The notes under the pieces: model-generated
Databases searched by the model: none
Told to the model about the DNA's origin: nothing
The model's input: the letters and a program-made list of their open reading frames with translations, nothing else
Position numbers and translations under genes: made by a program
Shown: positions 48,671-60,808 of the stretch, one piece after another
Layout of the letters: each line of letters opens with the position of its first letter
How positions within the stretch are numbered: the first letter of the stretch is position 1
From: Neocallimastix lanati (nom. inval.)
Lineage: Eukaryota > Neocallimastigomycota > Neocallimastigomycetes > Neocallimastigales > Neocallimastigaceae
Direction: 5' to 3'
Assembly (NCBI GenBank): GCA_016946835.1
Contig: JACVTC010000104.1
Span: 470,001 to 534,000 of the forward strand
Length of the DNA stretch: 64,000 nucleotides

Positions 48671-49434
48671 TATAAATTCAATGAATTTAAAATTTTCTTA
48701 TTAAAAATATTAGAATTTGAAAATCTAAAATATAATTATATAATATTAATAATTTTTTCATTATAAATATAAAAAGCTTATAAATTTTTATTATTGTTTT
48801 ATTTTCAACAATTGTATTGGAATTGATAAAATATTAACATAATTATGAAAATAATAATATTAACATGTAATAACAATATAACAATACTAAATTTGATATA
48901 TACATATATATTTATATATTTTATATAATAATATACATTCATGCTCTTATATATGATAATATAATAATATGATAATATAAATTAAATTAAATAATTCTTT
49001 CTATTTTTTTTTTTTTTTTTAAAAAAAAATTAATACTGTTCTTTTTCTTTCTTTCTTCCTTTCATTATTATTTTTTTTTAAACTCATAACTAATAAATAA
49101 TGTATAAATATTAAAACACAAAATCATTATTTTTAACTATTTACTTATAATATAAATATATATGTTATTATTTATAATATTTTTTTATATTTTTATTTTT
49201 ATTTTTATTTTTATTTTTATTTTTATTTTTATTTTTATTTTTTACATCTTTTTAATTATAAATTACTTTACATAATATAAATCTATTATATTATTATTAT
49301 TTTTTTATTAATTATTAATGAAACTTGCATTTAATAATTTTTATTTTTAATTTATATTATTTATTGCTTTTAGTTTATATTATTTTCTTGTTATTTTACT
49401 ATTCTCTCTTTATATTATTTGTTTATTTACTTAT
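48100..49434. other. AT-rich intergenic stretch downstream of the esterase gene
   Basis: Low complexity: poly-A of about 38 bases near 48630, (ATTTTT)n at 49190-49240, TA runs. 48540-48790 (ATGAAATCAAG-AAGAATAATG) repeats 42640-42870 upstream of copy B. No gene seen. Confidence 0.5.
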
Positions 49435-50991
49435 TTACAATTTCTTGCTTCTAACATAGCACTTACGACCAGACTTAGCTGGTTTGGATGGTTCAGTAGA
49501 GTTAGATGGGTTAGATGGATCAGCTGATTCCTTTTGCTTGAAAACTAATTGAATGAAGTCGTTGAAACCCTTGTACCAAACTGGGAAATCGTGAGTTCCA
49601 CCAATGTAAGTGTAATCAACAAAGTCTTCGATTCTACTAGTCCAACCCTTCATAGTTTCAACAAATGGTGGGTAGGAATCCCAGACGATGTGATCTAAAT
49701 CACCACAAGTCATGTAAAGTTCGTGGATCTTAAGACCGTCAAACTTTTCGTTTTCATCGACAGCCTTAACAAGATCCTTGTCACTAACAAACATGTAGGC
49801 AGAAAAACCACCATAGTAACTGAAGAGGTCAAGACATTCCTTGATACCAATACTGAAAGTTTGACCACCACCCATAGAAAGACCAGCTAAAGCAGCATTG
49901 TCACGACCTTCCTTAACATTGAAGTTTTCTCTAACATATGGAAGTAAATCATCTCTAAGTTCACCCTTAAAGGCATGGAAACCATTAATATCATTTCCAG
50001 CACCGTTTGGTCCCCAGTTCTTACTAGCAACACCAGTGGCAGCAACAAGAATGAACTTTTCAACATTACCACTAGCCATACCTCTGTCCATATAACCCTT
50101 GATTTTACCACCACGACCCTTGTTGGAAAGACCCCAGGTATTTTCGTTTTGACCACCACCGTGAAGTAAAATAACTACTGGATATTTGGTATCCTTGTCA
50201 GCTGCATCATATCCAGCTGGAAGGTAAACCCAAGCATGTTTCTTGTATCTATCAGCATCAGTTAAAGCTGATTCTTCAACGGTATAATCTCTAGTTGGAT
50301 AGTTGATTTCAACAACAGAACCACGTTGAGATTCAGTTAAACCATCATCGAAAGCCTTATCTTCAGCTGCATCTTTCTTAGCATTGAATTTAACATTCTT
50401 TAATTGAACCTTAAGTTCATCACCATCAGAATTTCCTCTTTGGTAATCATTGAACTTAATAGCAAAACCTAAAACTGAATCATAATCAGAACTGGCTTTA
50501 ATTTTATCAGCAAAGTCAGATGGAATCTTAATAGTGTGAGTGAGAGTTCCTGAAGTTTCTTCAGCATCAAAATATTCAAGATCTTCATAACCACCAAATA
50601 AACCAGTGGAATCCCATGGAAGAATTCTAAAACCAAAGCTTGGATTTTGAGCCTTTTCGTTCCATTTACCTTTAACTGCATTATATTCTATTTCAACATC
50701 AATAGATTCGTAATTTCCAATGTTGATTTCTTCCTTGTTTGATTTCATGTAGAATGAAACACCACCACCAGCACCATTAGAGGCAGTAGCAACCCAAGAA
50801 ACAGAACCATCTTCAGCTTCTTCAATATTAGAAGCAACAGATCCGTCTTCAAAAATTGTAAATTTTTCCTTAGTATCACGTAAAGTAATACCGTTGGATG
50901 GAACTTCTACTGGACCACTGGAAACAACTGATAATGTAAGTGCTGAAAGAACAAGAGTCCAGCTAAAATGTTTTTTTAAATTTTGAAACAT
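49435..50991 (-). CDS. Secreted CE1 esterase, feruloyl esterase-like
   Basis: 518 residues. Signal peptide (1 to about 25, LVLSALTLSVVSSG), an N-terminal beta-rich domain (about 30-205; carbohydrate-binding by analogy), then an esterase D/CE1 alpha/beta-hydrolase fold: HGGG (277-280), nucleophile motif GLSMGGG (Ser372), acid likely in CGDLD (431-433), His467 in GGTHDF. A Pro/Ser/Thr linker (490-507) ends in a short basic tail with one Cys (GRKCYVRSKKL). No fungal dockerin is seen, so it is probably a free rather than cellulosome-bound enzyme. Expected role: cutting ferulate or acetyl esters from arabinoxylan. The codon use is much richer in G+C than the flanks. Could also be an acetylxylan esterase; family certain, substrate not. 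Confidence 0.9.
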   Translation of the reverse strand: MFQNLKKHFSWTLVLSALTLSVVSSGPVEVPSNGITLRDTKEKFTIFEDGSVASNIEEAEDGSVSWVATASNGAGGGVSFYMKSNKEEINIGNYESIDVEIEYNAVKGKWNEKAQNPSFGFRILPWDSTGLFGGYEDLEYFDAEETSGTLTHTIKIPSDFADKIKASSDYDSVLGFAIKFNDYQRGNSDGDELKVQLKNVKFNAKKDAAEDKAFDDGLTESQRGSVVEINYPTRDYTVEESALTDADRYKKHAWVYLPAGYDAADKDTKYPVVILLHGGGQNENTWGLSNKGRGGKIKGYMDRGMASGNVEKFILVAATGVASKNWGPNGAGNDINGFHAFKGELRDDLLPYVRENFNVKEGRDNAALAGLSMGGGQTFSIGIKECLDLFSYYGGFSAYMFVSDKDLVKAVDENEKFDGLKIHELYMTCGDLDHIVWDSYPPFVETMKGWTSRIEDFVDYTYIGGTHDFPVWYKGFNDFIQLVFKQKESADPSNPSNSTEPSKPAKSGRKCYVRSKKL

Positions 50992-52291
50992 TTTTTAAAT
51001 ATATTTTATTTTTCTATTTAAATAAAATAGTTTTAATTTATAATTTATTTTTTTTTCTATTAATTTTAATTATTTTCTAAACTATTTTATTTTGTTTATT
51101 TTTATTTAAATAATTATTTAATAAAAAAAAAAAAAGTTGTTGAAATATTAAGTCTTTTTTCTTGTTTATATATGTATTTTTTTTTTAATATAATTATTGA
51201 GATATATTTATATTAAAAAAAATATGAATATATATTGTATATTTTTGTTCAACCTTATCTAATGATAAAAATTTAATATAACCAAAAAAAAAATAAATAA
51301 ATATAATCATTTTTAATTATAAATTTAATTTTAATTAATTTTAACTTTAATTAAAATAATTTTTTATAAATTTAAGTAACACAAATTAATATAATTTGGT
51401 GAAAGATATTATAACCTTTATATAAATAAATGAATTTATTAAGAATAAATTTTTAAAGTTTACTATTTAAAAAATTAAAAAAATATTATCAAAATAATAA
51501 AAATATAGAAAATAATTCCTTTTTTTTTAATAGTTTATTATCTCATAAAAATTATAAATAAAAAAAAAGAACTTTTACTTATTGCTAAACATAAATCATA
51601 TATATTAAATTTAATTAAATTTAAAAAAAAAATTAGTTAAAAACTTTTATTAAGAAAAACTATATTATTTAATTAAATAGAAGTAATAATAAAAGTTTTG
51701 TATAGGTAAATATATGAATTATACAAATATGGTAGGTGGTAAGTAGTATTTGGGAGATGTACTAAACCTGTTAATAAAAAAAAATAATAATAAAATTAAT
51801 TAAAAAAACAAAATAGAGTAAATGATCTTCAAATATAAAATTAATAAATAAGTACATGATCTGCAAGATATACAAATTAGTAGTTATAATTTTTTATATA
51901 ATTGGTGTTGATTTTCCAGATATTGACAAAATGGGATAAGTATATTAAAAAGTTTAATTAAAAAAAAATATTTATTGGTGATTAACTATTTAATAATAAT
52001 AAATAAATAAATAAATAAAAAAAAAGCATACAAACATAATTATTTTAAAAATCTAATGATTAATATTTATTCATAATATTCAATAAATTAATTTTATTTT
52101 AACAAATAATATAAAAATAATACAAAAATAATATAAAAATAGAATAAAAATAATATAAAATATAATAATATAAAAATAATAAAAAATATAATAATAAAAA
52201 TAGTATAAAATATAATAATAAAAATATTATAAAAATATTATAAAATATAATATAATAGATTACACCTTAACTTTTTTTTTTAATTCAATAA

Positions 52292-52383
<92 letters not shown>

Positions 52384-54717
52384 TTTTAGTTTTAATAAAA
52401 AAATAAAGGAAATTGAAAATTACCAATTATAATAATAATAATAATTTATTCTATTATTTATACATTTTAGTATATTTTTCATATTGTTTTCTCAAAAAGA
52501 AAGGGATGTTTTTATGTATGTATTCACATAAATATATATATATATTTTATTTATACTTTTCTACAATATTAATTATTTCTCATATTTAATTTAATAATAT
52601 TATAAAATATAATTAATCAATAACAATAATTAGTAACCCTTTGTAAACTCATGACTAACAATTTAATTTATCATAATAGAAAATGATAATACATTAATAG
52701 TAATAATAAAAGTAATAATTTAGTAGTAATGATTGTAATAATTTAATAGTAATAGCTAAATAATAATTCTTAATAGTAATATTAGTAATAATTGTAATTA
52801 TTAATAGTTTAATAGTAATAATGAATACTAATAATGTAATAGCAATAATGTACAATAATAATTTAATAATAATAATTTAATAATAAAAATAGTAATGATT
52901 GTAATAATTTAATAATAGTAATGGTTATAATTAATAGTAATTATCAATAATAATAGTAATAATTAATAATAATAGTAGATAAAAAGTAATCATCATAATA
53001 TATATATATATAGAATTTCTAATTATTCATTATTCATTTTATATGTATACATGAACTATATAAAGCATTAATATCCAATTTCAGTTGTTAAAAGTTGGTT
53101 TTTTTTGATTATTGAAAATTCATTTCATAATGAAAAATCCATATAATAACAAATTAATATTTAAATAATGATAATCAATTATATTTTGTTATATATAAAT
53201 ATTTTTGATTTTTTGTCTATATTTTTTATTTCAAAAAAATACAAAACTTAAAAATTTAAACTTTATAAATCACATATAAAATATAATATTAATTATGCTT
53301 TTACATAGAAATTAAGAAGTTTTTTTTTTTTAAATTAATATTTATTTATTTATTTTTATTAATATTTATTTTTTTATTAATATTTATTTTTTTTTTATTC
53401 TTCATTAATATTTATTTATTTTATCGTTCATTACTATTTATTTATTTTTTTAATATTTATTTATTTTTTTAATATTTATTTATTTTTTATTAATATTTAT
53501 TTATTTTTAATAATATTCATTTATTATACTTCTTTTTTCTTTTGAAAAGATAAAAAAAAAAATTTTGGGATAAAGTTAAGGATAAACAAAAACAAATTAT
53601 ATTAATTTATATTTTAATTAAAATTATATATTATATATAATATATTATATAAATGTATATAATACATATAATATATTATATAATATATTTATATTTATTT
53701 ATTTTATATTATTTATATTTTATAAGACAGTTCAAGAAAATAAATCAACAAAATTAAAAATTTAAAATTTAAAAAATTGAAAAATTAAAAACTAAATTAA
53801 AAATTTAATTAAAAATTAAATTAATAATTAAATTAATAATTAAATTAAAAAATTAAAAATTAAAAAAAAAAAAACTAAAAAAAGATTAATTAATATTAAT
53901 TAATCAAATTATTAAGAATATTTTAATATAAAATAAAATTTATATGTAACATTTTGTATTACCTGATCTCAAAGTCTCCCCCTACCAAATATAATTTAGG
54001 ATCTTTTTCTAAAAAACTGTCTTGGGAGAAACTTTTTTATATTAATATTATTAATAAATATAAAAGATTTTTAACTTTTTATCTATTTATTTTTATTTTT
54101 ATTTTTATTTTTTTTTTTAAAGTTCCCTTTATGAAAAATTAATATTCATTATTTAAAAAATTAAAAAAAAAAGTTTTATAATAAAAAGTTATATGAATAA
54201 TTAAAATAAAAATAAACCTATTATGAATAATTATAATAAATAAAAAAAAAAAAAAGAATAAAATGGAGTATATCATTTTTTACTAATGAAATGCTGATTA
54301 ACTTCTCTCAATATTAAAGTAACAAATGAAAAGTGAATCAATATAAATAATTATAATATGTTTATTAAATTATTAGAATATAAAAAATATTGTTTAACTT
54401 TATATAATTTCATATTAACCACTAATTTTATATTTATGTATTTATCAATAATATATTTTTTATTTTTTTTTTTTATTTTTTTTTTTTTTTGTAAATTAAT
54501 TATTTTTTTTTTCATTTCTGGTGTATACCGTCCTTGGTTTCAGCCGGTGTATTTTTTTTATTATAATTTATTATTTACTATTTTATCTTTGACATATCAA
54601 TTCGATAATTACCTTTTTGGTATTAAAATGCCCTTTTTATTTTTGTATTTAATTTTACTTTTTGTTTCTGTTTTTTGCTTTTTGTTTTGTTTTAGTCTAT
54701 CATTTATAATGAAGTAC

Positions 54718-54748
<31 letters not shown>

Positions 54749-55119
54749 AATAATAAAGGATTAGAGTGTTGGCTAAGCAGTTTTGTTAAAATAATCTAAT
54801 TATATATGAAATTATAAATATGTATTTTTATTTAATATATACATATGATACATATATATAAATATAATTTCAATAACATAAAATTATATAAAATAAACTT
54901 TTATAATAAAAAAAAAAAAAAATATTATTGATGTGTGATGTGGATTGAATCTATTCTATCAAAAAAAATATATATATATATATTTAATAAAATAAAAATA
55001 AAAATACATAAAAAAGTTAATATTAGTAAAGTGGATAGTGTGGAATCTTATGAATCTATTGAATATTTCAAAGAACCAAAAAAAATATATATATATTACC
55101 AAAAAATTCAATTTTCATA
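50992..55119. other. 4-kb AT-rich intergenic stretch
   Basis: No supported gene. It contains (AAT)n at 52283-52381, a cluster of TAATAGTAATAA-like repeats (52680-52990), TTTATT runs (53330-53530), AAATT runs (53740-53930) and poly-A. Frames at 53954-54142 and 54358-54750 are hydrophobic, AT-driven and unlike any family. Confidence 0.5.
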
Positions 55120-55260
55120 AATAGATTCGTTCTATAAAAGAACAAATATTACTATTTGGGTATGATGAACTTGTAGGACTAGTAATAAAAGTTCTTCTTT
55201 TTGTTATATCAATTATTAGTTCGACGTTAATTCTTCTTGCTTGTGTATGTTTTTTTTTTT
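55120..55260 (-). pseudogene. LINE fragment
   Basis: Minus-strand frame with RRINVELIIDITKRRTF. It aligns at the DNA level with 56835-56930 (GAACTTGTAGGACTAGTAAT against GAACGAGAAGGACTAGTAAT), part of the larger LINE remnant. Confidence 0.5.
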
Positions 55261-56748
55261 ACTATATCATTTTGAAAAGTAATTAAAGAGAGTTATTATT
55301 TTCTGTTTGGTACATTGTTAATTATATCATCTACTAAAGCTAACTAGTATATATAGAATAGTAGAATTAAAAACGATTTAAAGAAAAGAAAAATTAAATT
55401 TTTTTATTTTTTAAAAAAGTCTTTGCTCCCCAATACTGAATTGTAGTTTATTTAAAGTTAAATATATACTAAAAATAAAATATATAATTTAATATTTGTT
55501 AATTTATTTTTCATAGCCTAAATAAATTGATGAATAAAAAAGAAAATTAGAGTAGTGTATTTTCATTATTTATTTTCTTTCAAAAAATAAAAATGTCTTT
55601 TAAAAAATAAAAAAGTCTTTAAAAATATTTCAATCTTCTTTACAAAAATTTTAAATATCCAATGAATAAATATGAATAAATGATTGAACAATTATTTTAA
55701 TTATTTTAATAACATTATTTTAATAATAATAATAATAATAACCCTTATTTTATATATATAAAAAAAGATTTTTTTTTCCTCACCCATTTTTAATAAAATT
55801 ATTAATATTAGAAGTTGAAGAACAAAAAATTGAAGAACATGAAGAATTTGAAGTAGATAAATTATTATCTAGACCTATTTTAACCTATTCTACTTAAAAT
55901 ATAACTTCCAAAATTACTAGATAATAAACACACTCCAGTCACATTTACTTAATTTGAAAGTAGAGAAGCAAAACTATTGAGAATCTTATTTATTAAAAAT
56001 TTATTACTTACTTATTTTATACATTTATTTATCTATTTATATTTATTTATTTATTTATTTATTATATTTTTTAATATATATGATAAAAAGCTTTTTTTTT
56101 TTTTTTTTTTTAATTATTAAAAATTATTAAAAAATAATATATATATATTTATTTATTAATATTATTAATAACTTTATCTAAATTTCATAAATTTTTTTTT
56201 ATTTTTAATATATACAATAATATACAATAATAGTATAAATTTTTTGTATTTCTTTAAATTATTAATATAGTTTTTAATTAAGCATACGTTGTGTACATTA
56301 TATTTTATATGTTATAAATATTATTTGATATATGTATAATATATAATTATATATTTATATATTTATTACTGACAAGTCAAATAAAAACATATTATCTTTT
56401 TTTTATTTCTTTTTTTTTTAAAAAGAAATATTCATAATTAATAATAAAACTTCCAATATTTTAATGCTCTAAATTAAAATTTATTCAAAGTTCATTTTTT
56501 AATATATATATATTAGATAAGATTTAACAATATAATTTTAATTATAAGTTTTTAAAATATTACATTAATAATATAATATTTTTTTAAAAAAAAAAAAAAA
56601 AAAAACATTATCTATATTTGTTTTTATTATTATTTGTCTATCTTTATTAATAATATTTTTTTTAAAAAAAAAAAAAATATGTGTTACATGTACAGAGTTA
56701 AAATTATAATCTTTCTTAATTCATTCTTTTCTATTATTATTTTCTCTG

Positions 56749-56788
<40 letters not shown>

Positions 56789-56799
56789 TTCGACTAGGA
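55261..56799. other. AT-rich intergenic stretch between the LINE pieces
   Basis: No gene seen. A Glu-rich short frame near 55810-55880 is not convincing. Poly-T of about 40 bases near 56755-56786. Confidence 0.4.
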
Positions 56800-57800
56800 A
56801 GAGGATACTTCTATAATACAATTATTACTATTTTAGTTAAGATGAACGAGAAGGACTAGTAATGTATAGAGATTCTTCTTTGTCATATCAGTTCGATATT
56901 AACTCTCTTGGTTATAAAGGATTTTATATATATATGTACCACTCAAAGAGTAACTCGAAAGAGCTACAAACGGCTGGCATAGTGCTGGTGAAGTAAAAAA
57001 ATTGGAAAACGCAAATAAAATCTTCTTAACTTTAGCTTTCATGTTAAATAAAAACTAGTTGAAGTGATAGATTATCGCTGAATGGAATTCTGAGATAAGT
57101 ATAAGTATAACATGAAACCATAGAAATATAACATATTCCAAGATGGAAAATAAGATCTTTAAGAGGAATGAGATTGAACAAAGTTAAAAAGGTTTGACTA
57201 CCATAGTTACATATTTATTTATTCAAAATAGCATTTCGTTCTTGTCAGCCCATTTAAAGACATGGCAAAGATGTGATGTCATATTCTCTCTACTGGGAGT
57301 AATAAACCTCTACATCGTTTTTTTTTTTTTTATTTCCAATAGCGACACCAAATTTATCACATTTATCTAAGATATCACTAACATCGAGATGTCAATTAAA
57401 TAAAGAGAAAGGAGAAATGAAAGGGATACTCCTGTCGCACTACACTATAAATTCCAAATTCGTTTTAAAGGATATCAAGAAAAATCAAGAAAAGGAGCCT
57501 GTGATTTTTAAAGAATAAATTCAGATTAGAGAGGAAATTAAACTTTTCCCACAAACATATACTGAGATAAAATAATTTTATTAAAATGTTGAAAATGGTA
57601 CTGAATCATAAGCCTCTTTAAGGTCCAAGAAGACTCCATAAAGTAAATTCATTAGTAAATTCTAATATTTTAAAATCGCCTTAGAATTCCGAGTAGTGTG
57701 TTTGTATTCCGGATTGTAAGTAATAATAAAAAGATAAGAATACAAACATTGGAAAGAGGTAAATGGATAAAACAATTTAGCAGGAAAATAATGAATGAAA
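56800..57800 (-). pseudogene. Non-LTR (LINE) reverse transcriptase remnant
   Basis: Less AT-rich block. Minus-strand pieces: NPEYKHTTRNSKAI (like the NPEQ-GFR block), YGVFLDLKEAYDSVPFSTF (the classical DLKKAYDSVP block), VVRQEYPFHFSFLFI (RQGCPLSPLLF block), KFGVAIGNKK, then a post-RT region with KVKKILFAFSNFFTS. Many stops and frameshifts; the YADD box is not recognisable. 5' and 3' ends are not defined. Confidence 0.72.
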
Positions 57801-57833
57801 CAAAGAGAAATAATTGTAACATATAAATATTTA

Positions 57834-58101
57834 TGTTAAATATAACACTTATAATCAGAAATGATATTTTTATTTTATTATGTGTTAACTTATTTATTTT
57901 ATAGTTTATGTATTAAGAAAGACCTATTCATTTATGAGTATATCATTACATTTTATTTATAATCATTTTTTCTTTAATAGTCTAACATTATTGGAAAAAT
58001 TTAACGTTACACTGTATGATACTATCGAATAAAAATATTATACACTTAATAATGTAGTATAATGTACATTGAAATTAAGCATATAATTGTGATATTTATC
58101 A
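57834..58101 (-). repeat. copia2 3' LTR
   Basis: Partner of 60510-60808. It lacks the TTTA and long poly-T expansions of the other copy. Confidence 0.75.
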
Positions 58102-58109
58102 TTCCCCCT

Positions 58110-58230
58110 ACAGTGGCATTTTCTATATTTCCATGATGAAATCGGCAAAGTATTTAAGCTTGGGATCATCAGAAATACTTTTGGTTAATGGATCTGCCAT
58201 CAGTGAGTTAGAACCAATGCGTGTTAATTT

Positions 58231-58269
<39 letters not shown>

Positions 58270-59063
58270 CATCAAAAATATATTTGTACTTTATGCCCAT
58301 ATATTTGCATCATACCTTTTTGTTTTCATTTTTAGCTATTTTACTACATAGTTTATTATCTACCATAATAATAATTCTAATATTTATGTTGAATATTTCA
58401 TTTATTAATTTTTTTATCCATATTTTATACAAATTTATTTTTATTAATAAAACTTTTTTTCACATTTTTATTCAAAAATTTTATTTTTTTGTGATTTTTT
58501 ATACCCTTTATGTTATTATCGTTATTTCTATTAATAATGCTATTATTTTCATCATTTTTGTTATTATCATGTAGGATTTTGGTATGGCTTTCATTCATTT
58601 CATATCATTTTTATACTTTTTTTTAATATTTGAATTTTTGAGTATTTCCTCTTGATTTTCAGTCAGATTTTTGATCTTCATTAATACAAATCTTAACATT
58701 TATTTTTTCAATTTATATGAATTATTATCTTTCATCCATTAGATCTACATTATCTTCAAGATCAATTTTATTCTATTTCTTTTCATTTATTTAAAATTCA
58801 TTATGATAAATGGATTGACTAAATTGATGTTGTAAGTGCTGTTCCCCTTCAATTTGTTTATCTGAAGGATTTGAGGAATGAAAAAAAAAAAAAAAAAAAA
58901 AAAATTCCAAGTGAGACTAGTGTACTTTCATTGAAGTATACATCACGAACAACAATTATTGATTTTGAGGTAATGTCAAGAACACGATAATCAGGATAAT
59001 CGGAAGAATATCCTATGAAAATACCTGGTTTTGTATTATTTTCAAAATTTCCCTGTTTGTATT

Positions 59064-59107
<44 letters not shown>

Positions 59108-60400
59108 TTTTTGTTTAGATATAAAAATTTTCTTATTAAAAATTACTTTGTTGGGATTTAACAATTAATTCCCTGATGTAGATTTAAATTGTACAATGTA
59201 CATGCACATTTAATAACTTCATCCCACAAGATAGAGATAATTTAGTAGCACTGAGTAATGTTTTCACAAAGTTATTTGATGTCTAACTAATCCTTTCAGT
59301 GCGACCATGTTGTTAGGGATTACCTAATGTAGAATGATCAAATGTGATTCCATTTATTTTTAAAATAATTTATAAAATTAGAGTTATTATATTCTAAACA
59401 ATTATCTGATCTTACATCCTTTATTATGTTGTAATTACAAGTATTTTTCATAAAGTTTATGAAACTCAATAAATTTCTGTTATCCCTCAGATTTATGTTT
59501 AATTAAATAAACTCAACATTTTCTTCTGTAGTCATCAATAAATATTATATATTATTTATATTCACTAAATGATGGTACAGGCTTAAGTGATTCAACAATA
59601 TCATTATTCACAATTTGTAATGGTAAAGTACTCTAGTTAGTTGTTTTTCTTAAGGGTTTTTTTTCTTTTTTTTTGAGTTCACTAATTTTACAATCTTTAT
59701 AATTAATATTATCATTCTTTTTTTTTCTTCCTTAATATTATTGTTTTCTAAAAATTTTTGAAGATTTTAATTGTAATAATGACCTAATCTAGAATAAGAT
59801 TATTATTATTTAAATTATTATCTTTATTTTTCATTGGACTTGTATTTAAAATAAAAAGGTTTTCATCATTTATATAGATGGTAATAATTAGTTTATTATA
59901 TCTAAATATTTGGAGTCCTTCTTTATTATTGCCCATTTCCATTACTAATTTAAAGCCCTTTTTACATAGGTAATGAGTGAAAATTAAATTATTTTGTATG
60001 TTCGGAGCATAAAGCACTTCTTTAATAGAAAATTTATTATTTTTATATATTCCATTATACATACTCTTTTTTGTATAATTGATAGTACTATCATATTTTA
60101 AGTGTTTTTTATTGGTGTTTATATCATTAATATTCTTTGATATATAATCACCTAATTCTTCAGAATTAAGGAATAATTTCAAGTTTGAAAATCATTTATG
60201 AAAGTTTTCATTTGTAATTTTAAAGTTTTGAATATTAATTGGTATTTGTTTGAATATTTGGAGGTTCTACTTCAACAGGAGCATCATTAATAGTTGTGCT
60301 TAATGTATTTGTTGTCTTTGCTGTCTTTGTTGTATTTGTTGAAGTTTTTGAAGAACTTTCTATTGTTGTTGAATTTTCCTATTTAGTTATTTCAATGTAA
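58110..60400 (-). pseudogene. copia2 Gag-Pol remnant
   Basis: Minus-strand order: Thr/Ser-rich N-terminal piece (about 60390-60240), Gag FSNLKLFLNSEELGDYI (about 60200, preceded by a TGA at a probable Trp), a jump to the pre-integrase region (YNGIYKNNKFSIKEVLYAPN, open frame 59784-60182), KDCKIS, integrase pieces (IIFIDDYRRKC followed by TGA at a probable Trp; HGRTER with TAA and TAG at probable Gln codons; TKLSLSCGMKLLNV), GIFIGYSSDYPDYRVL (about 59010), then a low-complexity gap (58230-58900) where reverse transcriptase should be, and RNase H end SLMADPLTKSI (about 58190). Confidence 0.78.
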
Positions 60401-60509
60401 CTGCTAATATTTCTTTATTTTAATATTTAGTGAATGTTTAATATTCAATATATTGAATTGTGATATTTACAATTGTTAATGAATTATTGAATCATTGAAA
60501 CTTTTAATC

Positions 60510-60659
60510 TGTTAAATATAACATTTAAAAGTCAGAAATAATATTTATATTTTATTATGTGTTTATATATTTATTTATTTATTTATTTATTTATTTTACT
60601 ACTTTTACATTTAAAAGACTTATTCATTTAAGAATATGTCATTACATATTATTTAAAAT

Positions 60660-60709
<50 letters not shown>

Positions 60710-60808
60710 AACATTACACTACATGATACTAACAAATAAAAATATTTTACACTTAATAATGTAGTATAATGTACAATTTAATTAAACACATAACTACGAT
60801 ATTTAACA
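60510..60808 (-). repeat. copia2 5' LTR
   Basis: Partner of 57834-58101, expanded by a TTTA run (60571-60595) and a poly-T tract of about 45 bases. Confidence 0.75.

Larger units (their letters stand above)
57834..60808 (-). mobile_element. copia2: decayed, internally deleted Ty1/copia element
   Basis: LTRs 57834-58101 (268 bp, 3') and 60510-60808 (299 bp, 5') share TGTTAAATATAACA, CATTACA, ACACTTAATAATGTAGTATA and GATATTTA-CA. The purine tract GTAGGGGGAA (minus) precedes the 3' LTR. The LTRs differ at many sites, so it is old. Coding remnants lie between them, with most of reverse transcriptase missing. A target duplication is not clear. Confidence 0.8.

Noticed and set aside
54358-54750. 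130-codon hydrophobic frame that could be a membrane protein
   Set aside because: Composition follows the AT-rich DNA (poly-T gives Phe, poly-A gives Lys), it ends in poly-A and has no motif.
58133-58574. Plus-strand frames in copia2
   Set aside because: They lie opposite the copia2 RNase H end and in the low-complexity part; no family features.
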